Source: Helicobacteraceae bacterium (GTDB lineage: Bacteria > Campylobacterota > Campylobacteria > Campylobacterales > Sulfurimonadaceae). From it: 19,260 bases of DNA. The position numbers and the translations under genes are program-made. The notes under the pieces are model-generated. The model was given only the letters and a program-made list of their open reading frames with translations, made no database searches and was not told where the DNA came from. Below are positions 7,354-14,753 of the stretch, piece after piece (the first letter of the stretch is position 1; each line of letters opens with the position of its first letter). The stretch lies in the NCBI GenBank assembly GCA_027084065.1, contig JALWLR010000111.1, positions 1-19,260 of the forward strand, in the 5' to 3' direction.

Positions 7354-8686
7354 TGAGCGCTTTTTTAAAGAAGTCTGTGAGTTTTTGCATGTACTCATTC
7401 ATTACATGAGCATCTTTGCCCTCTAGTAAAACACGCAATTTGTTTTCCGTTCCCGAATAGCGGATAAGGTGACGCATCCCTTTTTTCTCAAGTTCTTCAA
7501 CGATCTGTGCTATACCTTCTATTGTCTCAAGCGGTTTTTTCTCTTTGACTGGAATGTTGACTAACTGCTGAGGATAGAGCGTAAAAGGGCGAAGCGCTTC
7601 AGAAGCTTTTTGCTTTGTATCGACAAGATATGCTAGTACGGCAAGTGCCGTCGCCAAACCGTCCCCGGTTTTGGCAAAATCATGCATAATAACATGACCG
7701 CTTTGCTCTCCTCCGAAATTGATACCCTCTTTTTTCATCACTTCCAAAACATTTTTATCGCCCACATCACTACGATAAAGGGTAATGCCGAGTATTACGA
7801 GGTAATCTTCAAGTGCCTGATTGCTCATAACCGTTGTAACAACACCTCTGTTTTTCAACAAACCCCGCTCCAGCATATATGCTGCCAATGCACCTATGAG
7901 CTGATCTCCATCGACGACTTCGCCTTTTTCATCTACAATGACGACTCGATCCGCATCGCCGTCAAGAGCAATCCCAAGATCCGCTCTGTAGGTTATGACG
8001 TTTTTACATAACTCGTTTGTATAAAGTGCTCCACAGTTTTCATTGATGTTAAAGCCATCAGGCTTGTCGTTTATGACTATAACCTCTGCACCAAGCTCTT
8101 CTAAAACCGTGGGCCCCACTTTATAAGCTGCCCCGTTTGCCGTATCGAGTACGATACGCATATGATTCAGAGAAAGCTCTTTTGGAAAACTGTTTTTCAA
8201 ATGCACTATATAGCGTCCTATAACGTCATCAATACGCTTCGCTTTTCCAATGGCTTTTCCCGTTGCCTGTGCCGCTTCTATACGAGCTTCATCAAAGTAG
8301 ATTTCCTCTATTTGACGCTCCACATTTTCCGGCAGTTTATCCCCCTGTGCATCGAAAAATTTGATGCCGTTGTCCTCAAACGAATTATGAGACGCACTGA
8401 TCATTATGCCGGCATCACATCGCATATCTTCTGTTAAAAATGCAACTGCAGGCGTAGGCATAGGTCCAACCTGTATGACATCGTATCCAATAGCCGTCAA
8501 ACCGCTTACAATGGCATTTTCTATCATGTAGCCGCTGCGTCTTGTATCTTTTCCGACAAGAATTTTGTTTGTTTTTGCATTATCTTTAAAGTAGACGGCT
8601 GCCGCCATTGCAACACGCATAGCCAATGACGCCGTCAAAAAAGTACCTGCTTCTCCCCTTACTCCATCCGTTCCAAAAAGCTTCAT
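7346..8686 (-). CDS. glmM: Phosphoglucosamine mutase
   Basis: 446 residues. Converts glucosamine-6-phosphate to glucosamine-1-phosphate on the way to UDP-GlcNAc, feeding peptidoglycan and LPS. All family elements are seen: FGTDGVRG (4-11), the phosphoserine loop ISASHN with active Ser99, the metal loop DGDADR (242-247), the sugar-binding GGEQSGH, and the C-terminal phosphate-binding RYSGTEN. The ATG at 8686 is preceded by GGGGTAAGG. It is the first gene of a two-gene unit with lspA, an order also found in Helicobacter pylori and Campylobacter jejuni. TAAAAT on the minus strand at 8714-8719 is a possible -10. Confidence 0.97.
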   Translation of the reverse strand: MKLFGTDGVRGEAGTFLTASLAMRVAMAAAVYFKDNAKTNKILVGKDTRRSGYMIENAIVSGLTAIGYDVIQVGPMPTPAVAFLTEDMRCDAGIMISASHNSFEDNGIKFFDAQGDKLPENVERQIEEIYFDEARIEAAQATGKAIGKAKRIDDVIGRYIVHLKNSFPKELSLNHMRIVLDTANGAAYKVGPTVLEELGAEVIVINDKPDGFNINENCGALYTNELCKNVITYRADLGIALDGDADRVVIVDEKGEVVDGDQLIGALAAYMLERGLLKNRGVVTTVMSNQALEDYLVILGITLYRSDVGDKNVLEVMKKEGINFGGEQSGHVIMHDFAKTGDGLATALAVLAYLVDTKQKASEALRPFTLYPQQLVNIPVKEKKPLETIEGIAQIVEELEKKGMRHLIRYSGTENKLRVLLEGKDAHVMNEYMQKLTDFFKKALNA

Positions 8687-8730
8687 CCTTACCCCGTTTT
8701 CTCTTTTTGCATAATTTTAGCATAATTTGA

Positions 8731-8736
8731 TATAAT
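8731..8736 (+). promoter_or_regulatory. Candidate -10 box for yajQ
   Basis: Perfect TATAAT, 32 bases upstream of the yajQ ATG, in the 82-base divergent spacer between glmM and yajQ. A Shine-Dalgarno AGGA at 8757-8760 follows. No clear -35 hexamer is visible. Confidence 0.55.
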
Positions 8737-8768
8737 CAAAAAAAATATCTCAAATTAGGAACTGCTTT

Positions 8769-9266
8769 ATGGCCAAAGAGCATTCATTCGATATTAGTGC
8801 AAAAATAGACCTCCAACGTCTCAAAAATGCCCTCAATCTTGTAGAAAGAGAGGTCAGCAATCGCTATGATTTTAAAGGAACTCCCTATGAGGTAAGTTTC
8901 AAAGAGAAGGAAAAAGCGCTCATACTTGTTGCATCAAGCGACAACAAATTAGATGCGCTCAAAGACATCCTCATAGCCAAACTCCTCAAACAGGGACTCT
9001 CTTCGAAAATTCTCGATGAAGTAAAAATCGAAGATGCAAGCGGAGGAACGCGGAAAGCAACCTTTAAGGTAGTCGACTACATCGAATCTAAAGAGGCAAA
9101 AAAGATCGTCGCCGAGATCAAAAAACTAAAACTCAAAGTAACCGCCCAGATAGAGGGAGACTCCATCCGTGTTAAAGGCAAGCAGATCGATGATCTGCAA
9201 AAAGTGATGAAACATATAAAATCACAAGAGTGGGAAGCCCCGCTCGTTTATGAAAATATGCGCTAA
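8769..9266 (+). CDS. yajQ: YajQ family nucleotide-binding protein (UPF0234)
   Basis: 165 residues, the family length. The start region HSFDISAKIDLQRLKNALN, the SNRYDFKGT motif (31-39) and the C-terminal VMKHIKSQEWEAPL are diagnostic of YajQ/UPF0234, which folds as two ferredoxin-like halves. Members bind nucleotides or RNA; the Xanthomonas homologue XC_3703 has been reported to bind c-di-GMP and to influence transcription through a partner regulator. Whether this one binds c-di-GMP is inference. The ATG at 8769 has AGGA with eight-base spacing. The next gene starts 14 bases after its stop, so the two are probably cotranscribed. Confidence 0.95.
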   Translation: MAKEHSFDISAKIDLQRLKNALNLVEREVSNRYDFKGTPYEVSFKEKEKALILVASSDNKLDALKDILIAKLLKQGLSSKILDEVKIEDASGGTRKATFKVVDYIESKEAKKIVAEIKKLKLKVTAQIEGDSIRVKGKQIDDLQKVMKHIKSQEWEAPLVYENMR

Positions 9267-9280
9267 AACTAGGATTGAAG

Positions 9281-9901
9281 ATGCAAAAAATGACCGTTGA
9301 AGAAGCTGCCACTTTTTTTAAAGTTTCCAAAGAGGCTATTCATAACAGAATTCGAAGAGGTACGCTCCAAGCCGTTGTCGAAAACCAAATAAAGTATGTT
9401 TTAATCGACCCTGACACGAAAAAAGCTGTACATAAAGCAACCGGTACTCTAAAAGGTGTCCAAGAGGGATTTGTCTCCTTTTTACAAGAACAAAACAGAG
9501 AGCTTTTAGAAAAAATCGAAAAGCTAGAGCAAGAGACGAGAATGCTTCGTCAAGATAAAGAACAAATGCTCATAGAAGAAAGAGAACGCATAGAACTCAT
9601 TTATAAAGAAAAAGATGAGCAGCTCAAAAGCATTCTCAACGCTATCGGATCAAAATTTCTTCTTGAAGCCAAACCTCTTGAGGAAGAGCACTTCGAAGCG
9701 GAAATTACCGAAAGTGTTCCAAACATTCCAAACATCATCTCTTTGAAAAAATTTCTTAAGCAACAGGGCATATCGCAAAAAAAACGAGAAAAGATCATCA
9801 AAAAAGTGCAAAAAATCGCTAAAAAAGATCCCCGCTTTCTGCTCAAAGAGAAAAAAATCTATGTCGATACAAACTCTTTTTCCTATGATGATCTTTTCTA
9901 A
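9281..9901 (+). CDS. Putative HTH DNA-binding protein with coiled coil, unknown function
   Basis: 206 residues from the ATG at 9281, chosen because AGGA at 9271-9274 lies six bases upstream; a TTG at 9275 is in frame but sits inside that spacing. Residues 1-40 (MTVEEAATFFKVSKEAIHNR, then IRRGTLQAV) look like an excisionase/MerR-type winged helix-turn-helix. Residues about 65-115 are a strongly charged heptad-like coiled coil (EQNRELLEKIEKLEQE), suggesting dimerisation. The C-terminal third is basic, with LKKFLKQQGISQKKREKI possibly a second small helical DNA-binding motif. I do not recognise a named family. It follows yajQ by 14 bases. Its stop codon overlaps that of the next, convergent gene within the four bases CTAA. 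Confidence 0.8.
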   Translation: MQKMTVEEAATFFKVSKEAIHNRIRRGTLQAVVENQIKYVLIDPDTKKAVHKATGTLKGVQEGFVSFLQEQNRELLEKIEKLEQETRMLRQDKEQMLIEERERIELIYKEKDEQLKSILNAIGSKFLLEAKPLEEEHFEAEITESVPNIPNIISLKKFLKQQGISQKKREKIIKKVQKIAKKDPRFLLKEKKIYVDTNSFSYDDLF

Positions 9902-10365
9902 CCCCGTGAGTTGAGTGCTTTGGAAAGAGTGTCGTTGAGTTCGGCTTTGTAGGCACTATTTTCTTTATTCAGCGCTTTATCGAGTTTTAGAATGAGATCT
10001 TTGTTCGTATTTTTATGGCGAACAAGATGGACGATGACATCGACATATTTATCAAAATCCGGATGTGTGCGAGTTCCTAGTTTTGGCGGAATGTGAATAT
10101 AGTGGCGTATAATAGCATCGACGGCTCTTTCTAGCTCTTCTGTCGTTGAAGAGCGCGTTCGGATTATAGCGCGTAGGGCATCGAACGAGAGCTCATCCTC
10201 CGGGCTTCGTTCACGTTTGGAATACGCACTTTTTTTTGTACTATTGGAAATTTTTTGCTCTTTTTTCGCTTTTTTCTTCCTTGCAGGCAGTAAAAACAAA
10301 AGCATAAGCAGCCCAAGGAGCACCACAAGACCGATAAATCCGCGAATCAGTAACTCTACATCCAT
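9898..10365 (-). CDS. Small single-pass membrane protein, unknown function
   Basis: 155 residues. One strong N-terminal membrane segment (about 7-28, a run of Leu/Val/Gly) is followed at once by a very basic stretch (PARKKKAKKEQK), so the remaining 125 residues should lie in the cytoplasm. The soluble part is helical and charged, with no motif I recognise; it does not resemble a lipoprotein. The ATG at 10365 has only a weak GGA upstream. A TGCTATAGT extended -10 candidate lies on the minus strand (TATAGT at 10389-10394). Its end overlaps that of the HTH gene by four bases. Confidence 0.75.
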   Translation of the reverse strand: MDVELLIRGFIGLVVLLGLLMLLFLLPARKKKAKKEQKISNSTKKSAYSKRERSPEDELSFDALRAIIRTRSSTTEELERAVDAIIRHYIHIPPKLGTRTHPDFDKYVDVIVHLVRHKNTNKDLILKLDKALNKENSAYKAELNDTLSKALNSRG

Positions 10366-10426
10366 TGAATTTCCATAAATTTTTAAAAACTATAGCATAC
10401 ATAAGCTAAAAGAAAACAATTTTTGA

Positions 10427-10432
10427 TATAAT
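10427..10432 (+). promoter_or_regulatory. Candidate -10 box of tRNA-Ser
   Basis: TATAAT preceded by T-rich sequence, 18 bases upstream of the mature tRNA 5' end at 10451. This is a suitable distance for a short 5' leader. Confidence 0.6.
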
Positions 10433-10450
10433 TGCAATCTCCAAAGAAAT

Positions 10451-10538
10451 GGACAGGTGAGAGAGTGGTCGAATCTGCTCGCCTGGAACGCGAGTGTGCT
10501 TCACGGCACCGTGGGTTCGAATCCCACCCTGTCCACCA
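10451..10538 (+). tRNA. tRNA-Ser (anticodon GGA)
   Basis: 88 bases including an encoded CCA. Acceptor stem GGACAGG pairs fully with CCTGTCC (10528-10534). Anticodon stem CTCGC/GCGAG encloses CTGGAAC with anticodon GGA at 10485-10487, reading UCC and UCU. The long variable arm (GTGC-loop-GCAC) is the class II hallmark of Ser and Leu tRNAs. T-arm GTGGG/CCCAC encloses TTCGAAT. The D-stem is short (AGA/TCT), as usual for serine tRNAs. The base before CCA, position 73, is A at 10535 rather than the G typical of bacterial tRNA-Ser. Confidence 0.96.
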
Positions 10539-10738
10539 TAACCCATAAAACCCCCTAAAACAGGCACTTTCAGGAGACTGATTCAACAACTGTCAGTTGA
10601 TTTTACAGGGTTTTTACTGACAATGCCAGTGAGTTTTATTTCTCTCTTGTTTTGATATATTTTTGAAGTTTTATGTAAGTGAAGCTCTCTTGAACTTAGG
10701 AAATGTACAGATTGAAATTTAATGTTTTTTTCTTGTGG
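10539..10738. other. 200-base non-coding spacer downstream of tRNA-Ser
   Basis: No credible gene on either strand. It contains a TAAAACCCCCT / AGGGTTTTTA imperfect inverted pair (about 10545-10556 and 10607-10616) that encloses the palindrome at 10587-10599. No second copy of the tRNA 3' end was found, so an attachment site cannot be shown. The right part (10620-10738) is AT-rich without recognisable structure. Confidence 0.5.
10587..10599. repeat. Perfect 13-base palindrome CAACTG-T-CAGTTG
   Basis: Six-base arms around a single central T, 48 bases past the tRNA-Ser end. A one-base loop cannot form an RNA hairpin as such, so this reads more like a protein-binding or recombination site than a terminator. 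There is no T-run directly after it. Function unknown. Confidence 0.5.
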
Positions 10739-11044
10739 CTATTTTTTATCCTCTCGATAATTTTCAAGTAATCTTTTGCCGTGAACAATAGCTACAAGTA
10801 AAACTACATTCTTCTCTATCTTGTAGATAAGTCTATAGCTGTAAACAAAAATCTCACGGATTGTTTCATTATCAAATTCGGGGACTACACGACCTGTTTT
10901 TGGGAACTCTTGCAACAGCTCCGCTTTTTCAAAAAACTTCGTAACAACAGCCTTTGCATAAACGGGAGAGTCTTTTTCTATGTAAGTGGCGATCGATTCG
11001 ATATCTTCAAGAGCTTCTTCTGACCACTTTAATGTGTAAGCCAT
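10739..11044 (-). CDS. RelE/ParE-family toxin of a type II toxin-antitoxin module
   Basis: 101 residues, the size of ParE/RelE toxins. Family pattern is clear: an N-terminal WSEEALEDIESIATYIEKDS helical hairpin, LQEFPKTGRVVPEF in the middle, then REIFVYSYRLIYKI and AIVHGKRLLEN, the beta-sheet core with conserved Arg, Tyr and His. RelE members cut ribosome-bound mRNA and ParE members inhibit gyrase; this sequence looks closer to ParE, but the target cannot be settled here. The ATG at 11044 lies 16 bases inside the upstream antitoxin gene, the tight overlap expected for such pairs. The module sits between tRNA-Ser and recJ. Confidence 0.88.
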   Translation of the reverse strand: MAYTLKWSEEALEDIESIATYIEKDSPVYAKAVVTKFFEKAELLQEFPKTGRVVPEFDNETIREIFVYSYRLIYKIEKNVVLLVAIVHGKRLLENYREDKK

Positions 11045-11217
11045 TTAACCATTCTTTGTTTTGCCTCTTTGTGGGATGAAACTTCACCACGCTTTGCGCG
11101 TTCCACACCCTTTTGGACTTTCTCCACAACATAAAGATGGTATTGGATATCTTCGTAAGTGCAGTCATCAGGAAGTTTTTGTATCAATTTTTGTGCCTCT
11201 TGTTTGACAGCTGCCAT
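11029..11217 (-). CDS. Putative antitoxin partner of the ParE/RelE-like toxin
   Basis: 62 residues, highly charged and probably helical: QKLIQKLPDDCTYEDIQYHL followed by YVVEKVQKGVERAKRGEVSS and a short tail. Similar small proteins with an LPDDCTxEDIxY segment and a GxxxxxxGxVxSHxEx end are common next to RelE/ParE toxins; I know no established gene name. It is placed first in the pair, as usual for antitoxins, with AAGGAAG at 11224-11230 six bases before the ATG. Its assignment rests on size, order, the 16-base overlap with the toxin and family resemblance. Confidence 0.8.
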   Translation of the reverse strand: MAAVKQEAQKLIQKLPDDCTYEDIQYHLYVVEKVQKGVERAKRGEVSSHKEAKQRMVKWLTH

Positions 11218-11231
11218 TATACACTTCCTTT

Positions 11232-11249
11232 TTATGAATTATAACATAA
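11232..11249 (-). promoter_or_regulatory. Toxin-antitoxin promoter with inverted repeat over the -10 box
   Basis: On the minus strand TATAAT lies at 11238-11243, about 20 bases before the antitoxin start. It is exactly centred within a TTATG-N8-CATAA inverted repeat (11232-11236 and 11245-11249). An operator over the -10 is a common layout for autoregulated toxin-antitoxin operons. The arms are only five bases, so chance is possible. Confidence 0.4.
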
Positions 11250-11303
11250 GTTGTAAAAATGATAAATTTGGTACTGTTTGAAGATGTACTCTTAGTACTC
11301 TTG

Positions 11304-11378
11304 TTATTTCTTGTATATCAGTTCTTTTTGTTCTTGTGTAAATCTTTTGTATTTTCGATTTTTATCTTTTACTGCCAT
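11304..11378 (-). pseudogene. Possible decayed small HTH-like coding fragment
   Basis: A 24-codon frame on the minus strand starts at ATG 11378 with AAAGG upstream and reads MAVKDKNRKYKRFTQEQKEL plus four residues before a TAA at 11304. In the +1 frame, overlapping its end, translation continues as DIQEITRVLRVHLQTVPN, which has the rhythm of a helix-turn-helix, and then stops within the antitoxin promoter. A single frameshift would join the two. This could be a remnant of a transposase or regulator, or simply chance in AT-rich DNA. The rest of the 223-base recJ-antitoxin spacer shows a short tandem GTACTCTT repeat (11286-11302) and nothing else. Confidence 0.2.
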
Positions 11379-11440
11379 GATAAAACCTTTATCTCTTCTT
11401 TTGTTTTATCTATAGTTCAAGCAATTTTTATTCTATTTCT

Positions 11441-13024
11441 CTACTCATACACTTTCGAAACAAGCAATTGTAAACTTATTCTATTGTTGAATTCATTTTT
11501 ATTGAGTGTGTAGCTACAGCTTATATGCGGTGTGGTGGAGGGGTCTATGACTTTACGAAAGAGAATGAATTCATGTGTTATCCTATCTTCAGGATGTAAA
11601 CGGAGTGTCAGTTTTGAGTGGGAGTGATCAGCGCCAAATGTTCTTGCATGTACGACCTCGGCATTTTTTGCAAAGAACTTCGGTCTTGTATTTGCCTCTC
11701 CGTAGGGCTCGAAACTCTCCAAAATTTCCAAAAGTTCATAGTCTATCTCCTCAGCAGGTAAAATGCCCATAATTTCATCTTTTGGAGTAAACGCCTCTTT
11801 GGGAAGCACTTTAGCACTCTCGTTGATACCTACTCGAAACGCATCAATATTTTCTACAGCAAGTGTCAGTCCCGCTGCCATTGTATGCCCACCGAACTTG
11901 TCAAGATATTTCGCATTTTGGGCTATAAGAGAAAAGATGTCGACATCTCCAAGACTACGTGCACTCCCTTTGGCTTTTTCTCCGTCAATACTAAGCACAA
12001 TAGCTGGTTTTTCAAACCTGTCTACCAAACGTGACGCGACAATACCGACAACCCCCTCATGCCATCCCTCTTTGGCTACGACAAGAACATCACCGGACAT
12101 TTTCTCCGCGAAAGCTATCGCCTCGGCAACCGCTTCGGCTTCTGTTTCTTTTCGAAATTCATTCAAGCTGCCAAGCTTCTCAAACTGTTCATACGCCTTT
12201 TGCGTCGTTTCGGCACACAAAAACTCCAAAGCAATAGAAGCATCTTCAAGTCTTCCTGCAGAGTTTATCCGCGGTGCTATCATAAATGCAATATCCTCAC
12301 TTGTTATACGTGATTTATTAAGAAAATCTCGAATGATTATAGAAGCGGGGCGCTTGGAATTCATAAGCAGACGCAAACCTCTCTTGACCAGTGCTCTGTT
12401 TATATCCACAAGCGGCATGATGTCGGCAATGATGGCAATACAAAGCAGATCCAAAAAAGAGCCCATATCAACATCCGCCTCAAGCTCTCTTTTTAAAAGC
12501 CCCAAGAGTAGCCAGATAACCTGTGCCCCACATATCTCCTTAAAAGGGTAGTTGCATCCCTCCAGTTTTGGATCGACAATGGCATAGGCATCAGGCAGTG
12601 TCTTAGGAGGTGTGTGGTGGTCGGTAATGATAAGATCAACACCTCTTTCTTTACAGATTTTTGCAGCTTCAACTGCTGTAATACCATTATCTACCGTAAA
12701 GATGACATCGGCATCTATACGTGAAAGTACCGAAGCATTGACACCATATCCGTCCTGAAATCGATTGGGGATTGTAGCTATGAGAGGATACTCTATGAGT
12801 TTAAAAAACTCCACGGCAATAGCTGTAGAGACGATACCATCGACATCATAATCGCCAACAACAGCAATACGCTCTTTGTTTTGTATAGCCTGAGCGATTC
12901 TCTTAACTGCTTTTTGGGCATCGCCTAGCAATGCGGGATCGGGGATTTGGGAAAGTTTTTTCTCCTCTGCCGCAAAACGTGAAGCAAGTAGTTCTTTGAT
13001 GCTAGATTTGTCTAGCACACGCAT
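11441..13024 (-). CDS. recJ: Single-stranded-DNA-specific exonuclease RecJ
   Basis: 527 residues. A 5'-to-3' ssDNA exonuclease of the DHH phosphoesterase superfamily acting in recombination and repair. Metal-binding motifs are intact: GDYDVDG (57-63), TVDNGI (110-115) and TDHHTPP (134-140). DHHA1 motifs follow: RINSAGRLEDAS, EGWHEGVVGIVASRL, KGSARS and KFGGHTMAAG, then an OB-fold C-terminal domain ending QLLVSKVYE. The ATG at 13024 is four bases past the pyrG stop, and its Shine-Dalgarno AAGGAG is formed by the last codons of pyrG. The pyrG-recJ pair is also seen in Campylobacter and Helicobacter. Confidence 0.96.
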   Translation of the reverse strand: MRVLDKSSIKELLASRFAAEEKKLSQIPDPALLGDAQKAVKRIAQAIQNKERIAVVGDYDVDGIVSTAIAVEFFKLIEYPLIATIPNRFQDGYGVNASVLSRIDADVIFTVDNGITAVEAAKICKERGVDLIITDHHTPPKTLPDAYAIVDPKLEGCNYPFKEICGAQVIWLLLGLLKRELEADVDMGSFLDLLCIAIIADIMPLVDINRALVKRGLRLLMNSKRPASIIIRDFLNKSRITSEDIAFMIAPRINSAGRLEDASIALEFLCAETTQKAYEQFEKLGSLNEFRKETEAEAVAEAIAFAEKMSGDVLVVAKEGWHEGVVGIVASRLVDRFEKPAIVLSIDGEKAKGSARSLGDVDIFSLIAQNAKYLDKFGGHTMAAGLTLAVENIDAFRVGINESAKVLPKEAFTPKDEIMGILPAEEIDYELLEILESFEPYGEANTRPKFFAKNAEVVHARTFGADHSHSKLTLRLHPEDRITHEFILFRKVIDPSTTPHISCSYTLNKNEFNNRISLQLLVSKVYE

Positions 13025-13028
13025 CTGC

Positions 13029-14657
13029 TTACTCCTTCATCGAAGCGTCAAGCGATGCTTTTACAAAAGCGTGTATAGATGAGTTTGGACTTTGAAGACG
13101 AGAAGTGAATTCCGGATGGAACTGAACACCTAAAAACCATGGATGATCTTGTACTTCAACCGCCTCTATAAGACCGTCACTCTCTCCTGTGACAATCATT
13201 CCGGCATCTTCAAGCTGTTTACGATACTCCGGATTTGCTTCATAGCGATGGCGATGGCGTTCATAAATAGTTTCCGCTCCATCGTAAGCTTTTCGAAGCA
13301 AAGATCCCTCTTTCGTATCACAAGGGTATTCGCCAAGACGGAGCGTTCCTCCCATCGGACTGGTATGGGTACGCAACTGTGTCTGACCACTGTTGTCTAT
13401 GAAATTCTCTATAAGGTAGATCATCGGATGAGGCGTATTTTCATCAAATTCAATAGAGTTCGCACCCTCAAGCCCCAAAACATTTCTGGCATACTCTACC
13501 AATGTCAACTGCATTCCAAGACAAATGCCGAGATATGGAACTTTTTTTTCTCTGGCATAGCGTATAGCTTCTATTTTCCCCTCGACACCGCGACTACCAA
13601 ATCCTCCGGCAACCAAAATTCCGTCACAATCTCCAAGAAGTGCTTCTGCACCTCTTTCTTCTATCTCTTCGCTATCCACCCAGCAAATTTCTACACGGGT
13701 ATCCAAATGAGCCCCAGAGTGGATGAGTGCTTCAGTAAGAGATTTGTAAGACTCTTTCAAAGCCAGATACTTACCGACAAACCCGATAACCACTTTCTCT
13801 TTGGGTTGAACGATCTTCTTGACCAAAGAGTCCCATTCACTCATTTGCGGCTCAAGCTCGCCAAGATCAAGCGCTTTTGCTATAGGTTTGAGGATATTTT
13901 GTCTCAAAAAGCTCATCGGAACGTCGTAAATTGTCTTTGCATCCAGTGCTTCAATGACGCTGTCAGGGCTCACATCACAGCTCATGGCAAGCTTCTTTTT
14001 GAATGTTTTTGGCAATGCCGTTTCACTTCTGGCTATAATCATCTGCGGAGTGATACCTATACGTCTAAGCTCCTGTACGGAGTGCTGTGTCGGTTTTGAC
14101 TTCAGTTCCCCGGCTGCTTTGATGTAAGGAATGAGTGTTACATGCACAAAGAATGTACCGGCTACCTCATCGTCATGTTTCATCTGACGAATAGCCTCCA
14201 TAAAAGGCAAACCTTCGATGTCTCCAACTGTTCCACCTAGCTCGACGATGAGCACATCATGCCCCTCTCCCGCTTTTTTGATACGATTGACGATCTCTCC
14301 GACAATATGGGGGATGACCTGTATAGTCTGACCAAGATACCCACCTGCACGCTCACGCTCAATAACACTAGAATAGACCTGTCCTGTCGTGAAGTTGCTC
14401 GTTTTCAAGAAGGATGTATTCAAAAAACGCTCATAATTTCCGATGTCCAAGTCGGTTTCCGCACCGTCTTTGGTAACAAAAACTTCACCATGCTCAAGTG
14501 GCGACATCGTCCCGGGATCGACGTTGATGTAAGGATCGATTTTAAGCATCCCCACATCCAGTCCAGAATGTTTCAACAGCGTACCGATACTTGCAGCCGT
14601 AATTCCTTTTCCAAGAGAACTCAGCACTCCACCCGTTACAAAAATGTATTTTGTCAT
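13029..14657 (-). CDS. pyrG: CTP synthase
   Basis: 542 residues, standard length. Makes CTP from UTP using ATP and glutamine-derived ammonia. The synthetase domain has the P-loop-like GGVLSSLGKGITAASIG (9-25), then the conserved DPYINVDPGTMSP (41-53) and GGTVGDIEG (141-149). The class I glutamine amidotransferase domain has GGFGSRG (351-357), nucleophile Cys379 in GICLGMQ, and His514/Glu516 in VQFHPEF. The ATG at 14657 is preceded by GGGG. Upstream lies an approximately 80-base leader with a long hairpin (separate entry), in line with regulation at the RNA level. First gene of a pyrG-recJ unit. Confidence 0.98.
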   Translation of the reverse strand: MTKYIFVTGGVLSSLGKGITAASIGTLLKHSGLDVGMLKIDPYINVDPGTMSPLEHGEVFVTKDGAETDLDIGNYERFLNTSFLKTSNFTTGQVYSSVIERERAGGYLGQTIQVIPHIVGEIVNRIKKAGEGHDVLIVELGGTVGDIEGLPFMEAIRQMKHDDEVAGTFFVHVTLIPYIKAAGELKSKPTQHSVQELRRIGITPQMIIARSETALPKTFKKKLAMSCDVSPDSVIEALDAKTIYDVPMSFLRQNILKPIAKALDLGELEPQMSEWDSLVKKIVQPKEKVVIGFVGKYLALKESYKSLTEALIHSGAHLDTRVEICWVDSEEIEERGAEALLGDCDGILVAGGFGSRGVEGKIEAIRYAREKKVPYLGICLGMQLTLVEYARNVLGLEGANSIEFDENTPHPMIYLIENFIDNSGQTQLRTHTSPMGGTLRLGEYPCDTKEGSLLRKAYDGAETIYERHRHRYEANPEYRKQLEDAGMIVTGESDGLIEAVEVQDHPWFLGVQFHPEFTSRLQSPNSSIHAFVKASLDASMKE

Positions 14658-14680
14658 AATCGCCCCATTTCATTTAACTC

Positions 14681-14719
14681 TTCGGCAATATTTACGCATT
14701 TTTCGTAAAAACTGCCGAA
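14681..14719 (-). promoter_or_regulatory. Two-part hairpin in the pyrG 5' leader
   Basis: Read on the minus strand, an outer stem TTCGGCA/TGCCGAA (14713-14719 with 14681-14687) encloses a symmetric three-base internal loop, then an inner stem TTTACG/CGTAAA (14704-14709 with 14691-14696) and a seven-base loop. There is no U-run after it, so it is not an intrinsic terminator. It ends 23 bases before the pyrG ATG. A cis-regulatory role is inference. Confidence 0.55.
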
Positions 14720-14744
14720 AAGTCGTTTCTATTTTCTTTATCGA

Positions 14745-14750
14745 ATTATA
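14745..14750 (-). promoter_or_regulatory. Candidate -10 box of pyrG
   Basis: TATAAT on the minus strand, predicting a transcript start near 14738 and a leader of about 80 bases containing the two-part hairpin. Confidence 0.5.
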
Positions 14751-14753
14751 GGA

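Noticed and set aside
10383..10589. 68-residue minus-strand frame containing GWDSNPRCREAHSRSRR
   Set aside because: It is the antisense translation of the tRNA-Ser gene, a well-known false protein call.
10587..10599. Palindrome as a tRNA-Ser terminator
   Set aside because: Loop of one base and no T-run directly downstream; does not fit an intrinsic terminator.
11259..11513. 84-residue plus-strand hydrophobic frame
   Set aside because: AT-rich frame lacking a ribosome binding site and partly antisense to the recJ 3' end; hydrophobicity follows from T-rich codons.
11763..12551. 262-residue plus-strand open frame
   Set aside because: Antisense to recJ; Ser-rich low-complexity composition and no family motif.
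13143..14099. 318-residue plus-strand open frame
   Set aside because: Antisense to pyrG, which has complete CTP synthase motifs; no ribosome binding site and no recognisable domain.
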